Notes: generated from the sequence alone by a model not told the origin. DNA of 64,000 nt from Flavobacterium crocinum (GCF_003122385.1 NZ_CP029255.1:4774001-4838000); one strand, 5' to 3'; numbered from the stretch's first letter, positions 1 through 9,539 are shown. A program made the numbers and translations.

Positions 1-1161
1 AACAGCAATCAGAATTGCAAAAACACATCCGGCAGCAATCGTTAAACGACCAATTTTAATCTGATCCTGAATCGTCGCCGTCGGGTTGATTTTCTTTACA
101 TAAATATCATTGGTAAAAACGGTACTCAAAGCATTTAACGAAGAACCAATTGTTCCCACCAAAACCGCAATCATCACGCAGATTACCAAACCGTTCATTC
201 CGCTTGGGAAAAGGTTCGTAACCATGGTCATATAAGCTAAGTCAGAATTGCTTCCTAATTCTGGATATAAGGCATAACATAAAATTCCAGGTAAAATAAA
301 TAACGGAAGCGCCATCACTTTCAACCATCCGATAAAGTTTACGCCAAGCTGTCCTTGTTCTAAGTTTTTCGCACCTAAAACACTCTGCACCATCGATTGA
401 TCGGTACAGAAAAAAGCAACCGCCGCTACAGGATATCCTAACAAAATAGCAGGCCACGGATAACTCGCATCATCAGAAGGGCGAACTAAATTCCAAAAGT
501 TTGAAGGTGTTTTTGCAATTAAAACATCGATTCCGCCTAACTTTTGTAAACCTAAAAAGGAAAGAGTTAATGAAACGACAATCAACAGAATCATTTGGAA
601 AACATTTACTTTAGCAATCGCTTTTAAACCTCCTGCAAAAGTAAAAATTCCAGAGAAAATCACTAAAACCGTAACACTCTGCCACATCGGAATTCCTAAA
701 ATCTGACGTACTAAAACACCTCCACTGAATAATCCTAAAGACAGCCAGCTTACTAATATTTTTACCAAAGCATACCAAGCCAAAATATTCTGCGTACTGT
801 CGCCATAACGTTTCCCCATATATTCGGGCATAGTGCTTACTTTACTCGCAATATATCTTGGCGCAAAAACCATTGCCAAAAGCAGTAAAAAGACAAAAGC
901 ATACCATTCGAAATTTCCTGCTACAATTCCAGTAGCGTAACCAATACTCGCAAAAGCCAATAACGACGAAGGCCCAACGTTGGTTCCCCACATATTAAAA
1001 CCGATGCTGTACCAGTTTAATGAATTTCCGGCCAGAAAAAGCGTTTCGTTTTTCTTTCTCTGTTTCATACTTACCACATATCCAATGACTAATAAAGCCA
1101 CTAAATAACCCGCTACAATCACAAAATCGAGCGTGGTTAATTTATCGTAGATGCTGTTCAT
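1..1161 (-). CDS. Sodium:solute symporter (SSS family), C-terminus outside window
   Basis: The frame is open from the ATG at 1161 to the window edge, giving 387 residues of a family usually about 500-600 long. The protein is very hydrophobic, starting with a membrane segment after MNSIYDKLTTLDF, followed by FLAGNSLNWYSIGFNMWGTN and a P-E-Y-M-G-K-R-Y segment, both typical of SGLT-like SSS transporters. It would import a sugar, sugar acid or similar solute with sodium across the inner membrane. Its start codon overlaps the stop of the upstream oxidoreductase gene (ATGA, 4 bp), so the two are probably translationally coupled and act on the same substrate. The substrate cannot be read from sequence. 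The beta-helix/rhamnose-mutarotase gene upstream suggests a pectin-derived sugar. Confidence 0.85.
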   Translation of the reverse strand, partial: MNSIYDKLTTLDFVIVAGYLVALLVIGYVVSMKQRKKNETLFLAGNSLNWYSIGFNMWGTNVGPSSLLAFASIGYATGIVAGNFEWYAFVFLLLLAMVFAPRYIASKVSTMPEYMGKRYGDSTQNILAWYALVKILVSWLSLGLFSGGVLVRQILGIPMWQSVTVLVIFSGIFTFAGGLKAIAKVNVFQMILLIVVSLTLSFLGLQKLGGIDVLIAKTPSNFWNLVRPSDDASYPWPAILLGYPVAAVAFFCTDQSMVQSVLGAKNLEQGQLGVNFIGWLKVMALPLFILPGILCYALYPELGSNSDLAYMTMVTNLFPSGMNGLVICVMIAVLVGTIGSSLNALSTVFTNDIYVKKINPTATIQDQIKIGRLTIAAGCVFAILIAV

Positions 1162-2222
1162 AGCCCGTATTCGTTAAGAATATCGGCAATTTTAACCGGC
1201 ATTCCAGTTTGCAAAGATTTATCCATTGCTTGTAATAAAGCTACGGTTCCAATTCCTTCTTCCATGTTTGGATACGCTTCAAAACCTTGCTCGATACTGT
1301 CCACAAAATATTCTAAGTAGTTCTGATATTCCCCACCGTGATGACTTTGTCCTTCAAAACGGAAATAATATTTTATCGTGCTGTCGCCCCAAGTAATCAC
1401 TTTTTCTTCTCCAGTTTTATCAGTAACTGCATAACGCAATTCATGATAATCGGCCTGACTTGCTCCTTCTGTTGCTCTTAAAATCGTACTCATGCCGCTG
1501 TCACGTTGTGCTGGCTGAGTCGGCGAAGTATACACACCGCTTACACGGGCAATTCTTCCATCGGTTGCTTTGAAGATAAAATGCATTGTGTCTTCATTCT
1601 TTAATCCTGCCGATTGTCCGTTACTGCTGATCATTCCGTAGCCCATCACTTCCTGAATATTCGGCAAATACCATCTAATAAAATCTACAGGATGACTCAA
1701 ACCTCCGTACAGCCATTTAAACGATTGCAAAAGCGACCATTCTTTCTTCAAAAACCATCTGTGATCGGCGTGGTATTGTGCTTCAATCGTAATCAAATCC
1801 CCAATTAAACCTGCTTCGTAATCGGCTCTTTGTCTTTTGGCTGGTTCGAAGAAACGAGAACTTTGTCCAATGAAAACTTTCTTTCCAGTTGATTTGCTTA
1901 ATTCTAATAATTCTTTGGCATCCGAAAGATCGTCGATAAACGGTTTTGTACAAACTACATGTTTTCCGCTTAATAAAGCTTGCTTTACGTGTTGTGCGTG
2001 CAGATGATCCGGCGTATAAATCGCGATAATATCAATCGAAGCATCGTTTAATAAATCATCGTAATTGGTGGTGTACGAATGAAAATCGAATTCTTTTGCG
2101 CGCTGTTTGCACAATTCTTCGTTTCGGTCGCATATTTTAACGAGCTCTAATTTTGAACTTTCTATAGCAGCCGACATTGTGCTTCGTCCTTCTCCAAGTC
2201 CCAGAATGGCTATTTTTAACAT
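1158..2222 (-). CDS. Gfo/Idh/MocA family oxidoreductase
   Basis: This 354-residue protein has an N-terminal Rossmann fold with the dinucleotide motif GLGEGR at residues 8-13. A C-T-K-P segment sits at the position of the family's E-K-P signature, and a GGLSHPVDFIRW stretch fits the conserved catalytic-histidine helix. The family carries out NAD(P)-dependent oxidation or reduction of sugars and sugar derivatives in the cytoplasm. No signal peptide is seen. It is coupled by a 4-bp overlap to the SSS transporter downstream, so it probably acts on the imported solute. A repeat-filled 200-bp gap separates it from the upstream beta-helix gene, which lies in the same direction. The exact substrate is unknown. 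Confidence 0.85.
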   Translation of the reverse strand: MLKIAILGLGEGRSTMSAAIESSKLELVKICDRNEELCKQRAKEFDFHSYTTNYDDLLNDASIDIIAIYTPDHLHAQHVKQALLSGKHVVCTKPFIDDLSDAKELLELSKSTGKKVFIGQSSRFFEPAKRQRADYEAGLIGDLITIEAQYHADHRWFLKKEWSLLQSFKWLYGGLSHPVDFIRWYLPNIQEVMGYGMISSNGQSAGLKNEDTMHFIFKATDGRIARVSGVYTSPTQPAQRDSGMSTILRATEGASQADYHELRYAVTDKTGEEKVITWGDSTIKYYFRFEGQSHHGGEYQNYLEYFVDSIEQGFEAYPNMEEGIGTVALLQAMDKSLQTGMPVKIADILNEYGL

Positions 2223-2256
2223 TGGTCTTTATTTTAGGTTTTTGATAGTTATGATT

Positions 2257-2414
2257 ATCCTAACAGTTTTCAAAAACCTGTTAGGTATGTTTTTTAAGCC
2301 ACAGATTGAAAGGATTAACACAGATTAAAAAAATCATTTTAATTCTTTTAATCTGTGGCTGTTATTTCTTTGAACTCATAGAATACCTAACAGGTTTTGG
2401 AAACCTGTTAGGAT
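2257..2414. repeat. Nested inverted repeat between genes
   Basis: Outer arms read ATCCTAACAG...CTGTTAGGAT, each itself containing a short palindrome (CCTAACAG/CTGTTAGG). Inside is a second pair, GCCACAGATT...AATCTGTGGC. A related CCTGCAAGG-type element occurs at 51888-51982. It separates two genes of the same operon direction. Confidence 0.75.
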
Positions 2415-2422
2415 ACTAAATA

Positions 2423-4930
2423 CTATTTCGTTTCTACTTTATTCAAGAAAATCCAAGTTTCGTCTGGTTTTGCGCCTTCAATTCCAGATTGGTATTTTTT
2501 CATTAAGGCGTTCCATTGATCTACTCTTGGGTTATTTTCTGTTGTTTTCGGATTTAGTTTGTCCAGATTTTCACCTTTCGGAATACTGATAACCAAGATC
2601 AATTGTCTTTCGTTTTTAAAGACTTGTAATTGCTGGAAATCGGCATTACAGAAACCTTTGGCAACTTCCGGCCATTTTTCGAATTGTGTTTTATGATGCT
2701 CTACATATTCTTTTTGCAGTTTCTCATCAGCAGGAAGATTCGCCGTTAAAACCACATTTTCCCAATCCGATGCTGGTTTTGAATCTTTACATCTTTCGAA
2801 ATTTTGGAAATCGTAAACCAAATCTTCATAGATTTTAATTTCTAAAGAAGGAAAAGCGCCCGCCAGCTTTCGCTTCGTTCTTTCGGGCTGATTCATTTTC
2901 CCATAAATCACCAAATGATTTTTCCATTGGTACAATTCCTGACCGACAATTCTAAAACCGGTTAAAGTCGATTTGATTTTTTCGATATCAAAATCAGAAC
3001 CTATCAATTCGATCGCATATGGTTTTGGCATTTCCTGCAATCCCCATTTTTCATCGATTACAACTTCTTTTTCTAAATCTTTATAAGGCGCTCTAATTCC
3101 GGCTGCATCTTTTATTTTAGTGCTTACATACGGATCGTTGTGTTCCCAGATATTTCCTTTTGGGCCATTATGGTTTTTAAGGATTTTCTTTTCGGCAATC
3201 CAGTTGTTTTTAATGGTAAAACCTTCGCTTCCTTCATCGGTATACAAATACAGCCATAAAAACGGATCGTGCGCATACGGACTGTTGTAAACCTTGTCGA
3301 TATAATTTTCTTCAATTCGGCTACCAGGTTGAGCCGAAAGCGTATAAATTCCAGCAACATCATGTAAATGTTTGGCATAATGATGAATTTTATTCGCCAG
3401 AATTTTATTGTTCTGCATTACATTTGGCGTATGCGTCCAACCCCATCCCATTGCCATTCCGGAATACGATACATCCGAAATTTCGTTGTGTTCAATCGTA
3501 ATGTTTCGAACAAAACCTGCACTGATTCCCAGAGTTCCCCAATCTTCATTGGTTACGTTGGTGATTAAATTATCCGAAATGACTTCATCCGAACACATTT
3601 CTCTTTCGTCTTTTATGATTAAAGGTAAATGCGCTTCAAAAGCTTCTTCAGAGAAAATTCCAACATTGATGGCACTTCCGCCAATATCTTTAAATAAATT
3701 TCCTTTTACGGTATTATGATTTGTTCCTTTATTTAAATCTAAACCAGTTGAAGCCAAATGCTCAAAACGACACAATTCAAACTGAATATTATTGGCATAA
3801 TTCACTTCCACCGCAGCACGAGGTCTTCCCACCCAAGCCTGATTCTCTAAATTCGTCTGATTTGGTGTTCCAGGAACTTTCAATTTATAAGCATCTAACA
3901 AATACAAACCAGATTGCAACGGCACATGACCTTGCTGCGAAGGACGAAGCCAGTTGCTGTACTGAAACGAAATTCCTTTAAATTGAAAATGATGCACGGG
4001 AGAATCGATTGTTCCTTTTACTTCCAGAAGATTTTCTAAAAATGGCGCAGTAACTTTAGCTGTATTAATCTCTTCTCCATCTCTTGGAATATAATAGATT
4101 TTGGCATTTTTTTTATCCAAATACCATTCGCCCGGTTCATTTAGAAGCGAAAAAGCATTGTTTAAGAAATAAGCTGAGTTTCCGTTATTTTTAGAAATCC
4201 ACGGTGCTGGCCACGGGTGTTCGCTTTGAATACGGCTTTCTGGTTCTTCAAATGAAAGTTTGGCGCTGTCTTTCTGCACTTCAATATTTTTGATGCGAAG
4301 ATTGGCATTCGACCACCATTGCACAATAAACATTTCCATTCCCGGTTCAAACTTCACTGATTTATCCTTAAACGGAATCCAACAGGTTTGTTCTTCGTGA
4401 TCCCAAGACAAGATTCTTTCCATTGCGTTTCCAGCCGTATTTTTGGCTCTAACTGCCTTTTTATCGTTGACCCATAATTGTCTGAAATCAATTAAAGTTC
4501 CTGCTTTTGTTGGAGCATCTGCCACCCAAACCGAGCCTTTTTTTAATCCGTTGATTACAGTTGTAGATTTTTTCCAGTTTTTAATTTCGATTCCACCGCT
4601 TATAATTGGTTTTGCGTTTGCATCAGCCTCGATTGTCGTTGGGCTGTCAGCAGTTCCAGAATCTTCTGGTCTTACAAATAAAGGTTCGTTTAAATAATAC
4701 GTTCCGTTCATTACTATGATACGAATTCCGTCTTTTATGGATGGATCTTTTAATCGGCGAAGTTCTCTGGCTTTTCGCATTGCCATGTGAACCGTTGCCA
4801 ACGGATTTGATTTTGTTCCGATGTTCGAATCTTTTCCTGATGGCGAAACCCAGATTTCAGCACCACTTGCCGAAATTGTGAATACCATCAAAAAAACAAT
4901 CAGTAATTTGTTGAAAGGAATTAAACACAT
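2423..4930 (-). CDS. Secreted parallel beta-helix protein with C-terminal L-rhamnose-mutarotase-like domain
   Basis: The protein has 835 residues and a signal peptide (hydrophobic core LLIVFLMVFTISASGA). The opening EIWVSPSGKDSNIGTKSNPL is typical of secreted right-handed beta-helix polysaccharide enzymes, and N/G-rich coils continue to about residue 620. From about residue 640 the fold changes. The last 110 residues resemble RhaM, the L-rhamnose mutarotase: a Y-x-x-H-H...KWPEV stretch, then NPRVDQWNALMKKYQ, then a W-I-F-L-x-K-V strand. The segment before it (IELIGSDFDIEKI onward) may be a second, diverged ferredoxin-like unit. RhaM-type enzymes interconvert rhamnose anomers and are usually about 105 residues and cytoplasmic, so an exported fusion is unusual. 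The neighbouring GH28 and PL10 genes suggest rhamnogalacturonan as the target. The catalytic activity of the helix part is not assignable. Confidence 0.75.
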   Translation of the reverse strand: MCLIPFNKLLIVFLMVFTISASGAEIWVSPSGKDSNIGTKSNPLATVHMAMRKARELRRLKDPSIKDGIRIIVMNGTYYLNEPLFVRPEDSGTADSPTTIEADANAKPIISGGIEIKNWKKSTTVINGLKKGSVWVADAPTKAGTLIDFRQLWVNDKKAVRAKNTAGNAMERILSWDHEEQTCWIPFKDKSVKFEPGMEMFIVQWWSNANLRIKNIEVQKDSAKLSFEEPESRIQSEHPWPAPWISKNNGNSAYFLNNAFSLLNEPGEWYLDKKNAKIYYIPRDGEEINTAKVTAPFLENLLEVKGTIDSPVHHFQFKGISFQYSNWLRPSQQGHVPLQSGLYLLDAYKLKVPGTPNQTNLENQAWVGRPRAAVEVNYANNIQFELCRFEHLASTGLDLNKGTNHNTVKGNLFKDIGGSAINVGIFSEEAFEAHLPLIIKDEREMCSDEVISDNLITNVTNEDWGTLGISAGFVRNITIEHNEISDVSYSGMAMGWGWTHTPNVMQNNKILANKIHHYAKHLHDVAGIYTLSAQPGSRIEENYIDKVYNSPYAHDPFLWLYLYTDEGSEGFTIKNNWIAEKKILKNHNGPKGNIWEHNDPYVSTKIKDAAGIRAPYKDLEKEVVIDEKWGLQEMPKPYAIELIGSDFDIEKIKSTLTGFRIVGQELYQWKNHLVIYGKMNQPERTKRKLAGAFPSLEIKIYEDLVYDFQNFERCKDSKPASDWENVVLTANLPADEKLQKEYVEHHKTQFEKWPEVAKGFCNADFQQLQVFKNERQLILVISIPKGENLDKLNPKTTENNPRVDQWNALMKKYQSGIEGAKPDETWIFLNKVETK

Positions 4931-5345
4931 TATTTATAGTATTGATTTTTTTCTTGTGCTAAAATTACAAGGCATTTATTTAAAGTGCTATAATTTTTAC
5001 AAATAAATGTATTTTTAACACTTTTACCAAATAACAGGGACAATTTAAAAGAATATAAAATCACAGGCATCCTGTACCCTCCTGCAATATTGCATTGAAA
5101 TACTTTTCTATCATTAAGAAATTAAGAAAGTTAAGTTTGGATTTGTGAAAAAGCGAAGCTTAATTTATCTTGAAATATTAAGTAAATTACACAACGTAAA
5201 TTTTTAAATCCCTTAATATCTTAATGGTAAGAAGAAAATTAAGCATCATAAAAAACAATACACTTATTTTAGAAACATTTGATAACATCATTTTAAGCGC
5301 TAAGTTAATTTCTATTTAAATTTCGGTTAAAATGATTTTTTTTAA

Positions 5346-5367
5346 TAGATTTGTGTAATCGATTACA
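5346..5367 (+). promoter_or_regulatory. Promoter -7 element and LacI-type operator for GH28-PL10 operon
   Basis: TAGATTTG at 5346-5353 matches the Bacteroidota -7 consensus TAnnTTTG. The next bases form the perfect 14-bp palindrome TGTAATCGATTACA at 5354-5367, with the central CG typical of LacI-family sites. The site would overlap the transcription start, a position that fits repression. The -33 element is weak (around TTTCGG, 5321). The rest of the 508-bp gap (4931-5438) holds only a loose inverted repeat of TTAAG-type sequence (about 5111-5226) and no gene. Confidence 0.6.
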
Positions 5368-5438
5368 TTTAAAAATTATTATTTATATGAAGTTAAATTT
5401 TCATATAAATAAAATAAACACCAAAAAATTTGCTAACA

Positions 5439-7115
5439 ATGAAAACCAACCGACTACAATTTGCTTCTCTTGCACTTGCTCTTGTGATGTGTCTGAGTAC
5501 TAAGAATCTCAATGCCCAAAATGCCTCAGACGGCACTTACCAAAACATTGAGTTTAAAATGTCTAAAATTAACGAACCTGTTATTCCTAACAACACCGTA
5601 AATCTGAAAGACTTCGGAGCTGTAAACGGGGGTTATGTTTTAAATACCAAAGCTTTTGCTGATGCGATTGATGCGTTGTCTAAAAAAGGTGGTGGAAAAC
5701 TAATTATTCCTCCTGGAATCTGGCTTACAGGCCCAATTATATTAAAAAGTAATATTGAGATGCATGCTGAAAGGGGTGCTCTAATAAAATTTTCTCCAGA
5801 CAAAACTTTGTATCCTTTGGTTGAAACCAATTTCGAAGGTTTAAATACTTGGCGCTGTATCTCTCCTATTTATGGTAAAAACCTTGAAAATATAGCTTTT
5901 ACAGGAACTGGCGTTTGGGATGGTTCAGGAGAAGTATGGAGACAGGTTAAGAAAAGTAAAGTAACAGACAGTCAATGGAAAGAGGTTATTGCAAGAGGTG
6001 GCGTTTTAAATAAAGACAAAACAAGCTGGTATCCATCAGAGGTTTTTATGAATGCCTCAAAAGGTGCTGATCAAAATGTACGTCCTGACTTAAAAACAAA
6101 AGAAGAATTTGAAACCATTCATGATTTTCTTCGTCCAGTAATGGTAAGCATTCAAAACAGTAAAAGAGTTTTATTTGACGGCCCTGTTTTTCAGAATTCG
6201 CCAGCTTGGAATATCCACCCTTTTATGGTTGAAGATTTGATTGTTCGAAATGTAAGTGTTCGTAATCCTTGGTATTCTCAAAACGGAGACGGTCTTGATG
6301 TAGAATGCTGTAAAAATGTTTTGGTTGAAAATTCAAGTTTTGACGTGGGAGACGATGCCATCTGTATCAAATCCGGAAAAGATAAAGACGGACGAGAAAG
6401 AGGTGTTCCTTGCGAAAACATCATTGTAAGAAATAATATCGTGTACCATGGTCACGGTGGAGTTACTGTTGGAAGTGAAATGTCTGGAGGTGTAAAAAAC
6501 CTTCATGTTTCTAATTGTACTTTTATGGGAACAGACGTAGGTTTACGTTTTAAAAGTGCCCGAGGAAGAGGTGGTGTTGTAGAAAACATCTTTATTTCGG
6601 ATGTGTTTATGACTGATATTCCGTCTCAGGCTATTTCTTTTAATTTGTATTATGGAGGAAAATCAATTGCCGAAACATTAGAAGAAGGCGGAGACAAAGT
6701 GGTCAACAAAGCAATGCCTGTAACAGTTGAGACACCTCAATTCAAAAACATTTCGATTAAAAATATCACTATTAAAGGTGCTCAGCAAGCAGTATTTTTA
6801 CAAGGTTTGCCGGAAATGAATTTAGAGAATATTGAAATCACGAACTTAATTGCCAAAGCAGAAAAAGGTTTTTCAATTATTGATGCTAAAGAAATAAAAT
6901 TAAACAACTTACAATTGGATATTCAGGCTAAAAATGCATTTGAGATTTACAATGCTCAAAATCTTTCTCTAAAAAATGTAGCATTTAATCCTTCTTCTTC
7001 AAACACAATTACGATTGCAGGTGAAGCGAGTAAAAATATCGATTTAAGTGGTTCTAATTTATCAAAAACCACTACGGTTGATAAAAGCGTTCCTAAGAAA
7101 GCGGTTAAATTCTAA
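5439..7115 (+). CDS. Secreted GH28 polygalacturonase-family glycoside hydrolase
   Basis: I chose the ATG at 5439. An in-frame TTG lies three codons upstream but would spoil the signal peptide (residues 1-27, ending NLNAQ). The 558-residue protein carries the GH28 active-site set: NGDG (Asp284), GDDAIC (Asp305/Asp306), GHGG (His339) and RFK (Arg370, Lys372). GH28 enzymes hydrolyse galacturonic acid linkages in homogalacturonan or rhamnogalacturonan with inversion. At 558 residues it is longer than minimal polygalacturonases. It lies 12 bp before the PL10 lyase gene, so the two form an operon for depolymerising pectin outside the cytoplasm. A LacI-type operator precedes it. Exact linkage specificity (endo, exo, or rhamnogalacturonan) is not determined. 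Confidence 0.92.
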   Translation: MKTNRLQFASLALALVMCLSTKNLNAQNASDGTYQNIEFKMSKINEPVIPNNTVNLKDFGAVNGGYVLNTKAFADAIDALSKKGGGKLIIPPGIWLTGPIILKSNIEMHAERGALIKFSPDKTLYPLVETNFEGLNTWRCISPIYGKNLENIAFTGTGVWDGSGEVWRQVKKSKVTDSQWKEVIARGGVLNKDKTSWYPSEVFMNASKGADQNVRPDLKTKEEFETIHDFLRPVMVSIQNSKRVLFDGPVFQNSPAWNIHPFMVEDLIVRNVSVRNPWYSQNGDGLDVECCKNVLVENSSFDVGDDAICIKSGKDKDGRERGVPCENIIVRNNIVYHGHGGVTVGSEMSGGVKNLHVSNCTFMGTDVGLRFKSARGRGGVVENIFISDVFMTDIPSQAISFNLYYGGKSIAETLEEGGDKVVNKAMPVTVETPQFKNISIKNITIKGAQQAVFLQGLPEMNLENIEITNLIAKAEKGFSIIDAKEIKLNNLQLDIQAKNAFEIYNAQNLSLKNVAFNPSSSNTITIAGEASKNIDLSGSNLSKTTTVDKSVPKKAVKF

Positions 7116-7127
7116 TACAAACGTTCC

Positions 7128-8309
7128 ATGTTCAATTCCGTAAACAAATCGAAATTAATATCAGTAACGTTTTGCATCTTTTCCGCGTTATTTTTAAATG
7201 CACAAACAAATAGCGAAATAAGCACCAAACCTTTTACTGACGGGACTAACCATTGGTATTTTATCAAAGACAAAACCAATATTATAAATCCAATTCCGAA
7301 TCAGCCCAAATATACTGAAACGGATTACACCAAAATCGCCGATAATATTCTGTATTTCCAGCGTGACAATGGCGGATGGCCAAAGAACTACGATATGAAA
7401 GCTATCTTGACGCCACAACAAGTTGACAGCGTTGTTAAAACAAAATATATTGAACATACGACTTTTGATAATGAAACGACTTACACTCATATTCATTATC
7501 TGGCACAGGTTTATACTCTTACGAAAGATGAAAGGTATAAAGATGGCTGTCTCAGAGGTATAAATTTCACCTTAAAAGCCCAATATCCAAACGGAGGCTG
7601 GCCACAATATTATCCGCTGGAAAAAGGATATAGTCGCCATATTACTTTTAATGACGGAGCTTATATGGGAATTATGAATCTCTTGAAAAAGATTGTAAAT
7701 AATGATCCTGATTATGCTTTTATAGATGCTAAAACCAGAAAAAAAGTAACTTCAGCTTATCAAAAAGGATTGGACTGTATTTTAAAAATGCAGATTAAAG
7801 ATAATGGAAAATTAACTGCTTGGTGCCAACAGCACGACGAAATTACGCTTGAACCAGCCTGGGCGCGTAAATTTGAACCGCCAAGCATCTGCAATGCTGA
7901 AAGCGTTGATGTTGTTTTATTTTTAATGGACATTGATAAACCAAATGAAAAAATTATTAATGCCGTGCAAGGTGCAGTAAAATGGTTTCAGGATTCTAAA
8001 ATCTATAACACAAGAGTTGAAAGTTTTGCAGCTGAAGAAATGGAATCAAAATACAAGAAAATCAAGAATGACGTTAGAGTGGTAAACGATCCAACTGCTT
8101 CACCAATCTGGACGAGATATTATGAATTAAAAACACATAGACCTTTGTTCTCTGATCGTGACAGCGAGTTTTTATATTCTCTAGCCGAAGTAAGCCGTGA
8201 AAGAAGAACAGGTTATGCTTGGTACACTGATAAACCTGAAAAGGCATTAAAGAAATATCCAGAATGGCAGAAGAAATGGGCTTCGGATAATAATGTTTTG
8301 AAAGAGTAA
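7128..8309 (+). CDS. pelA: Secreted PL10 pectate lyase
   Basis: The 393-residue protein has a signal peptide (ISVTFCIFSALFLNAQ) and the PL10 pattern: GGWPKNYDM near residue 80, GGWPQYYP near 155, FNDGAYMGIMNLL, then TAWCQQHD and ARKFEPPS, and near the C-terminus WTRYYEL and RTGYAWY. PL10 enzymes cleave de-esterified polygalacturonate by calcium-dependent beta-elimination, producing 4,5-unsaturated ends. Those ends are the substrate type expected for the GH88 enzyme encoded at 59689. The length is that of a single catalytic module with no added binding domain. It is cotranscribed with the GH28 gene 12 bp upstream. Confidence 0.93.
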   Translation: MFNSVNKSKLISVTFCIFSALFLNAQTNSEISTKPFTDGTNHWYFIKDKTNIINPIPNQPKYTETDYTKIADNILYFQRDNGGWPKNYDMKAILTPQQVDSVVKTKYIEHTTFDNETTYTHIHYLAQVYTLTKDERYKDGCLRGINFTLKAQYPNGGWPQYYPLEKGYSRHITFNDGAYMGIMNLLKKIVNNDPDYAFIDAKTRKKVTSAYQKGLDCILKMQIKDNGKLTAWCQQHDEITLEPAWARKFEPPSICNAESVDVVLFLMDIDKPNEKIINAVQGAVKWFQDSKIYNTRVESFAAEEMESKYKKIKNDVRVVNDPTASPIWTRYYELKTHRPLFSDRDSEFLYSLAEVSRERRTGYAWYTDKPEKALKKYPEWQKKWASDNNVLKE

Positions 8310-8360
8310 ACGGTAATTTTAGCAATTTCGGCAGAAGGGAGAAATAACCCGAATCCTATA

Positions 8361-8455
8361 TTCAAACATAGCTCTTGGTTTCAACCACTGGGACGCAATA
8401 TTGTCAAGTCCGGTATTGTATTCCCGTAATTGAAACCACGGGCTATATTTTTTGC
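8361..8455. repeat. Dispersed inverted repeat, TGGTTTCAACCAC family
   Basis: The sequence runs from CATAGCTCTTGGTTTCAACC to GAAACCACGGGCTATA with imperfectly complementary arms. A second, better preserved copy lies at 48447-48531. Both copies sit just downstream of polysaccharide-related genes. Confidence 0.7.
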
Positions 8456-8540
8456 ATCATTTTTGATAATAGGCCAAAGGCCTCAAAGCATCACCATAGG
8501 ACAACGTCCTATGAATTGATATAGACCAGAGGACAGCAAA

Positions 8541-8598
8541 AGCCCTGAAAGGGCGTAAGCATTAATCGTCATGTAATTGCTTACGCCCTTTCAGGGCT
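8541..8598. terminator. Perfect 20-bp hairpin, probable bidirectional terminator
   Basis: AGCCCTGAAAGGGCGTAAGC at 8541-8560 is exactly complementary to 8579-8598, with an 18-base loop. A T run follows on the plus strand. It lies between the converging PL10 gene (plus) and lactonase gene (minus), where a shared terminator is expected. It also looks like a mobile-repeat hairpin. The remaining bases of the 8310-8702 gap hold no gene. Confidence 0.65.
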
Positions 8599-8702
8599 TT
8601 TTTGCATATCTCTATTTGCTGTCACTGGGCGTTGCCCGGTGTTCATGGTATGAGCCTTACAGGCTTTTATAATCTATGAGCTAACTCATAACAATTCATG
8701 GC

Positions 8703-9533
8703 TTACAACTTATAAAACTCATTCGCATTTTCAAACCAAATCTTATTCTGGTCTTCAACAGAAAACTTCGAAATATAATCTTCTAAAGTCTTTACTACTT
8801 CATCATAATCTGAAGCTACATTTAAGACTGGCCAGTCTGATCCGTACATTAATCTATCAACTGAAAAGTTTTCAAAAATTACATCTAAATACGGTTTAAA
8901 ATCTTCTGGTTTCCAGTTTTTCCAATCGGCTTCTGTGACCATACCTGAGATTTTACACCAAACATTGTCGTATTTAGCAATTTCTTCAATGCCACTTTTC
9001 CAAGAAAAAATAGTTTCTGATTTAATATCTGGTTTTGCAATATGATCGATTACAAACTTTTGATTTGGAAAATCTTTTACCAAACTTATTGCTGCTGGTA
9101 ATTGGCGCTCAAAAATTAATATATCGTAAGTATAATTAAATGCTTTTAACGCTGTGATTCCTATTCTAAATGCTTCTCCAAACATAAAATCATCCGCTTC
9201 CCCTTGCACAACATGTCTGAAACCTTTCAGTTTTTTTTGATCTGAAAAGAATTGCAAACGTTCTTCAATGTTTTCATTTCGTAAATCTATCCAGCCGACA
9301 ACTCCTTTTATGAAATCATTTTTAGAAGCCAAATCCAATAAAAAATGAGTTTCTTCTTCCGATTGGCTAGCCTGAACGGCAACACAACCTTCAAACTGGT
9401 TTTCCTTTAATAATGGCTCTAAATCTTCAGGAAGAAAATCTCTTTGGATATTCTGCATCGTTTCATCAATCCAGCTGTCTCGAACGGGATCAAACTTCCA
9501 AAAATGCTGATGGGAATCTATTCTTTTACTCAT
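8703..9533 (-). CDS. Amidohydrolase-family sugar lactonase (L-fuconolactonase type)
   Basis: This 276-residue cytoplasmic protein begins RIDSHQHFW (His8 and His10, the metal-site start of the amidohydrolase fold) and has VIDHIAKPD and YGSDWP near residues 165 and 220, as in COG3618 lactonases acting on L-fucono- or L-rhamnono-lactone. It would open the lactone made by the SDR encoded 6 bp upstream, giving the sugar acid. It is the last gene of the operon FAH hydrolase - Zn dehydrogenase - SDR - lactonase. The exact sugar is inferred from context, namely the L-fucose permease in the divergent operon. Confidence 0.82.
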   Translation of the reverse strand: MSKRIDSHQHFWKFDPVRDSWIDETMQNIQRDFLPEDLEPLLKENQFEGCVAVQASQSEEETHFLLDLASKNDFIKGVVGWIDLRNENIEERLQFFSDQKKLKGFRHVVQGEADDFMFGEAFRIGITALKAFNYTYDILIFERQLPAAISLVKDFPNQKFVIDHIAKPDIKSETIFSWKSGIEEIAKYDNVWCKISGMVTEADWKNWKPEDFKPYLDVIFENFSVDRLMYGSDWPVLNVASDYDEVVKTLEDYISKFSVEDQNKIWFENANEFYKL

Positions 9534-9539
9534 AACTTT

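Noticed and set aside
242..457. 71-residue minus-strand ORF
   Set aside because: It lies in another frame inside the truncated sodium/solute symporter gene, whose frame encodes a clear membrane transporter.
5041..5340. Possible small gene or RNA in the gap before the GH28 gene
   Set aside because: Only loose TTAAG-type inverted repeats and poly-A/T were found; no terminator or coding frame.
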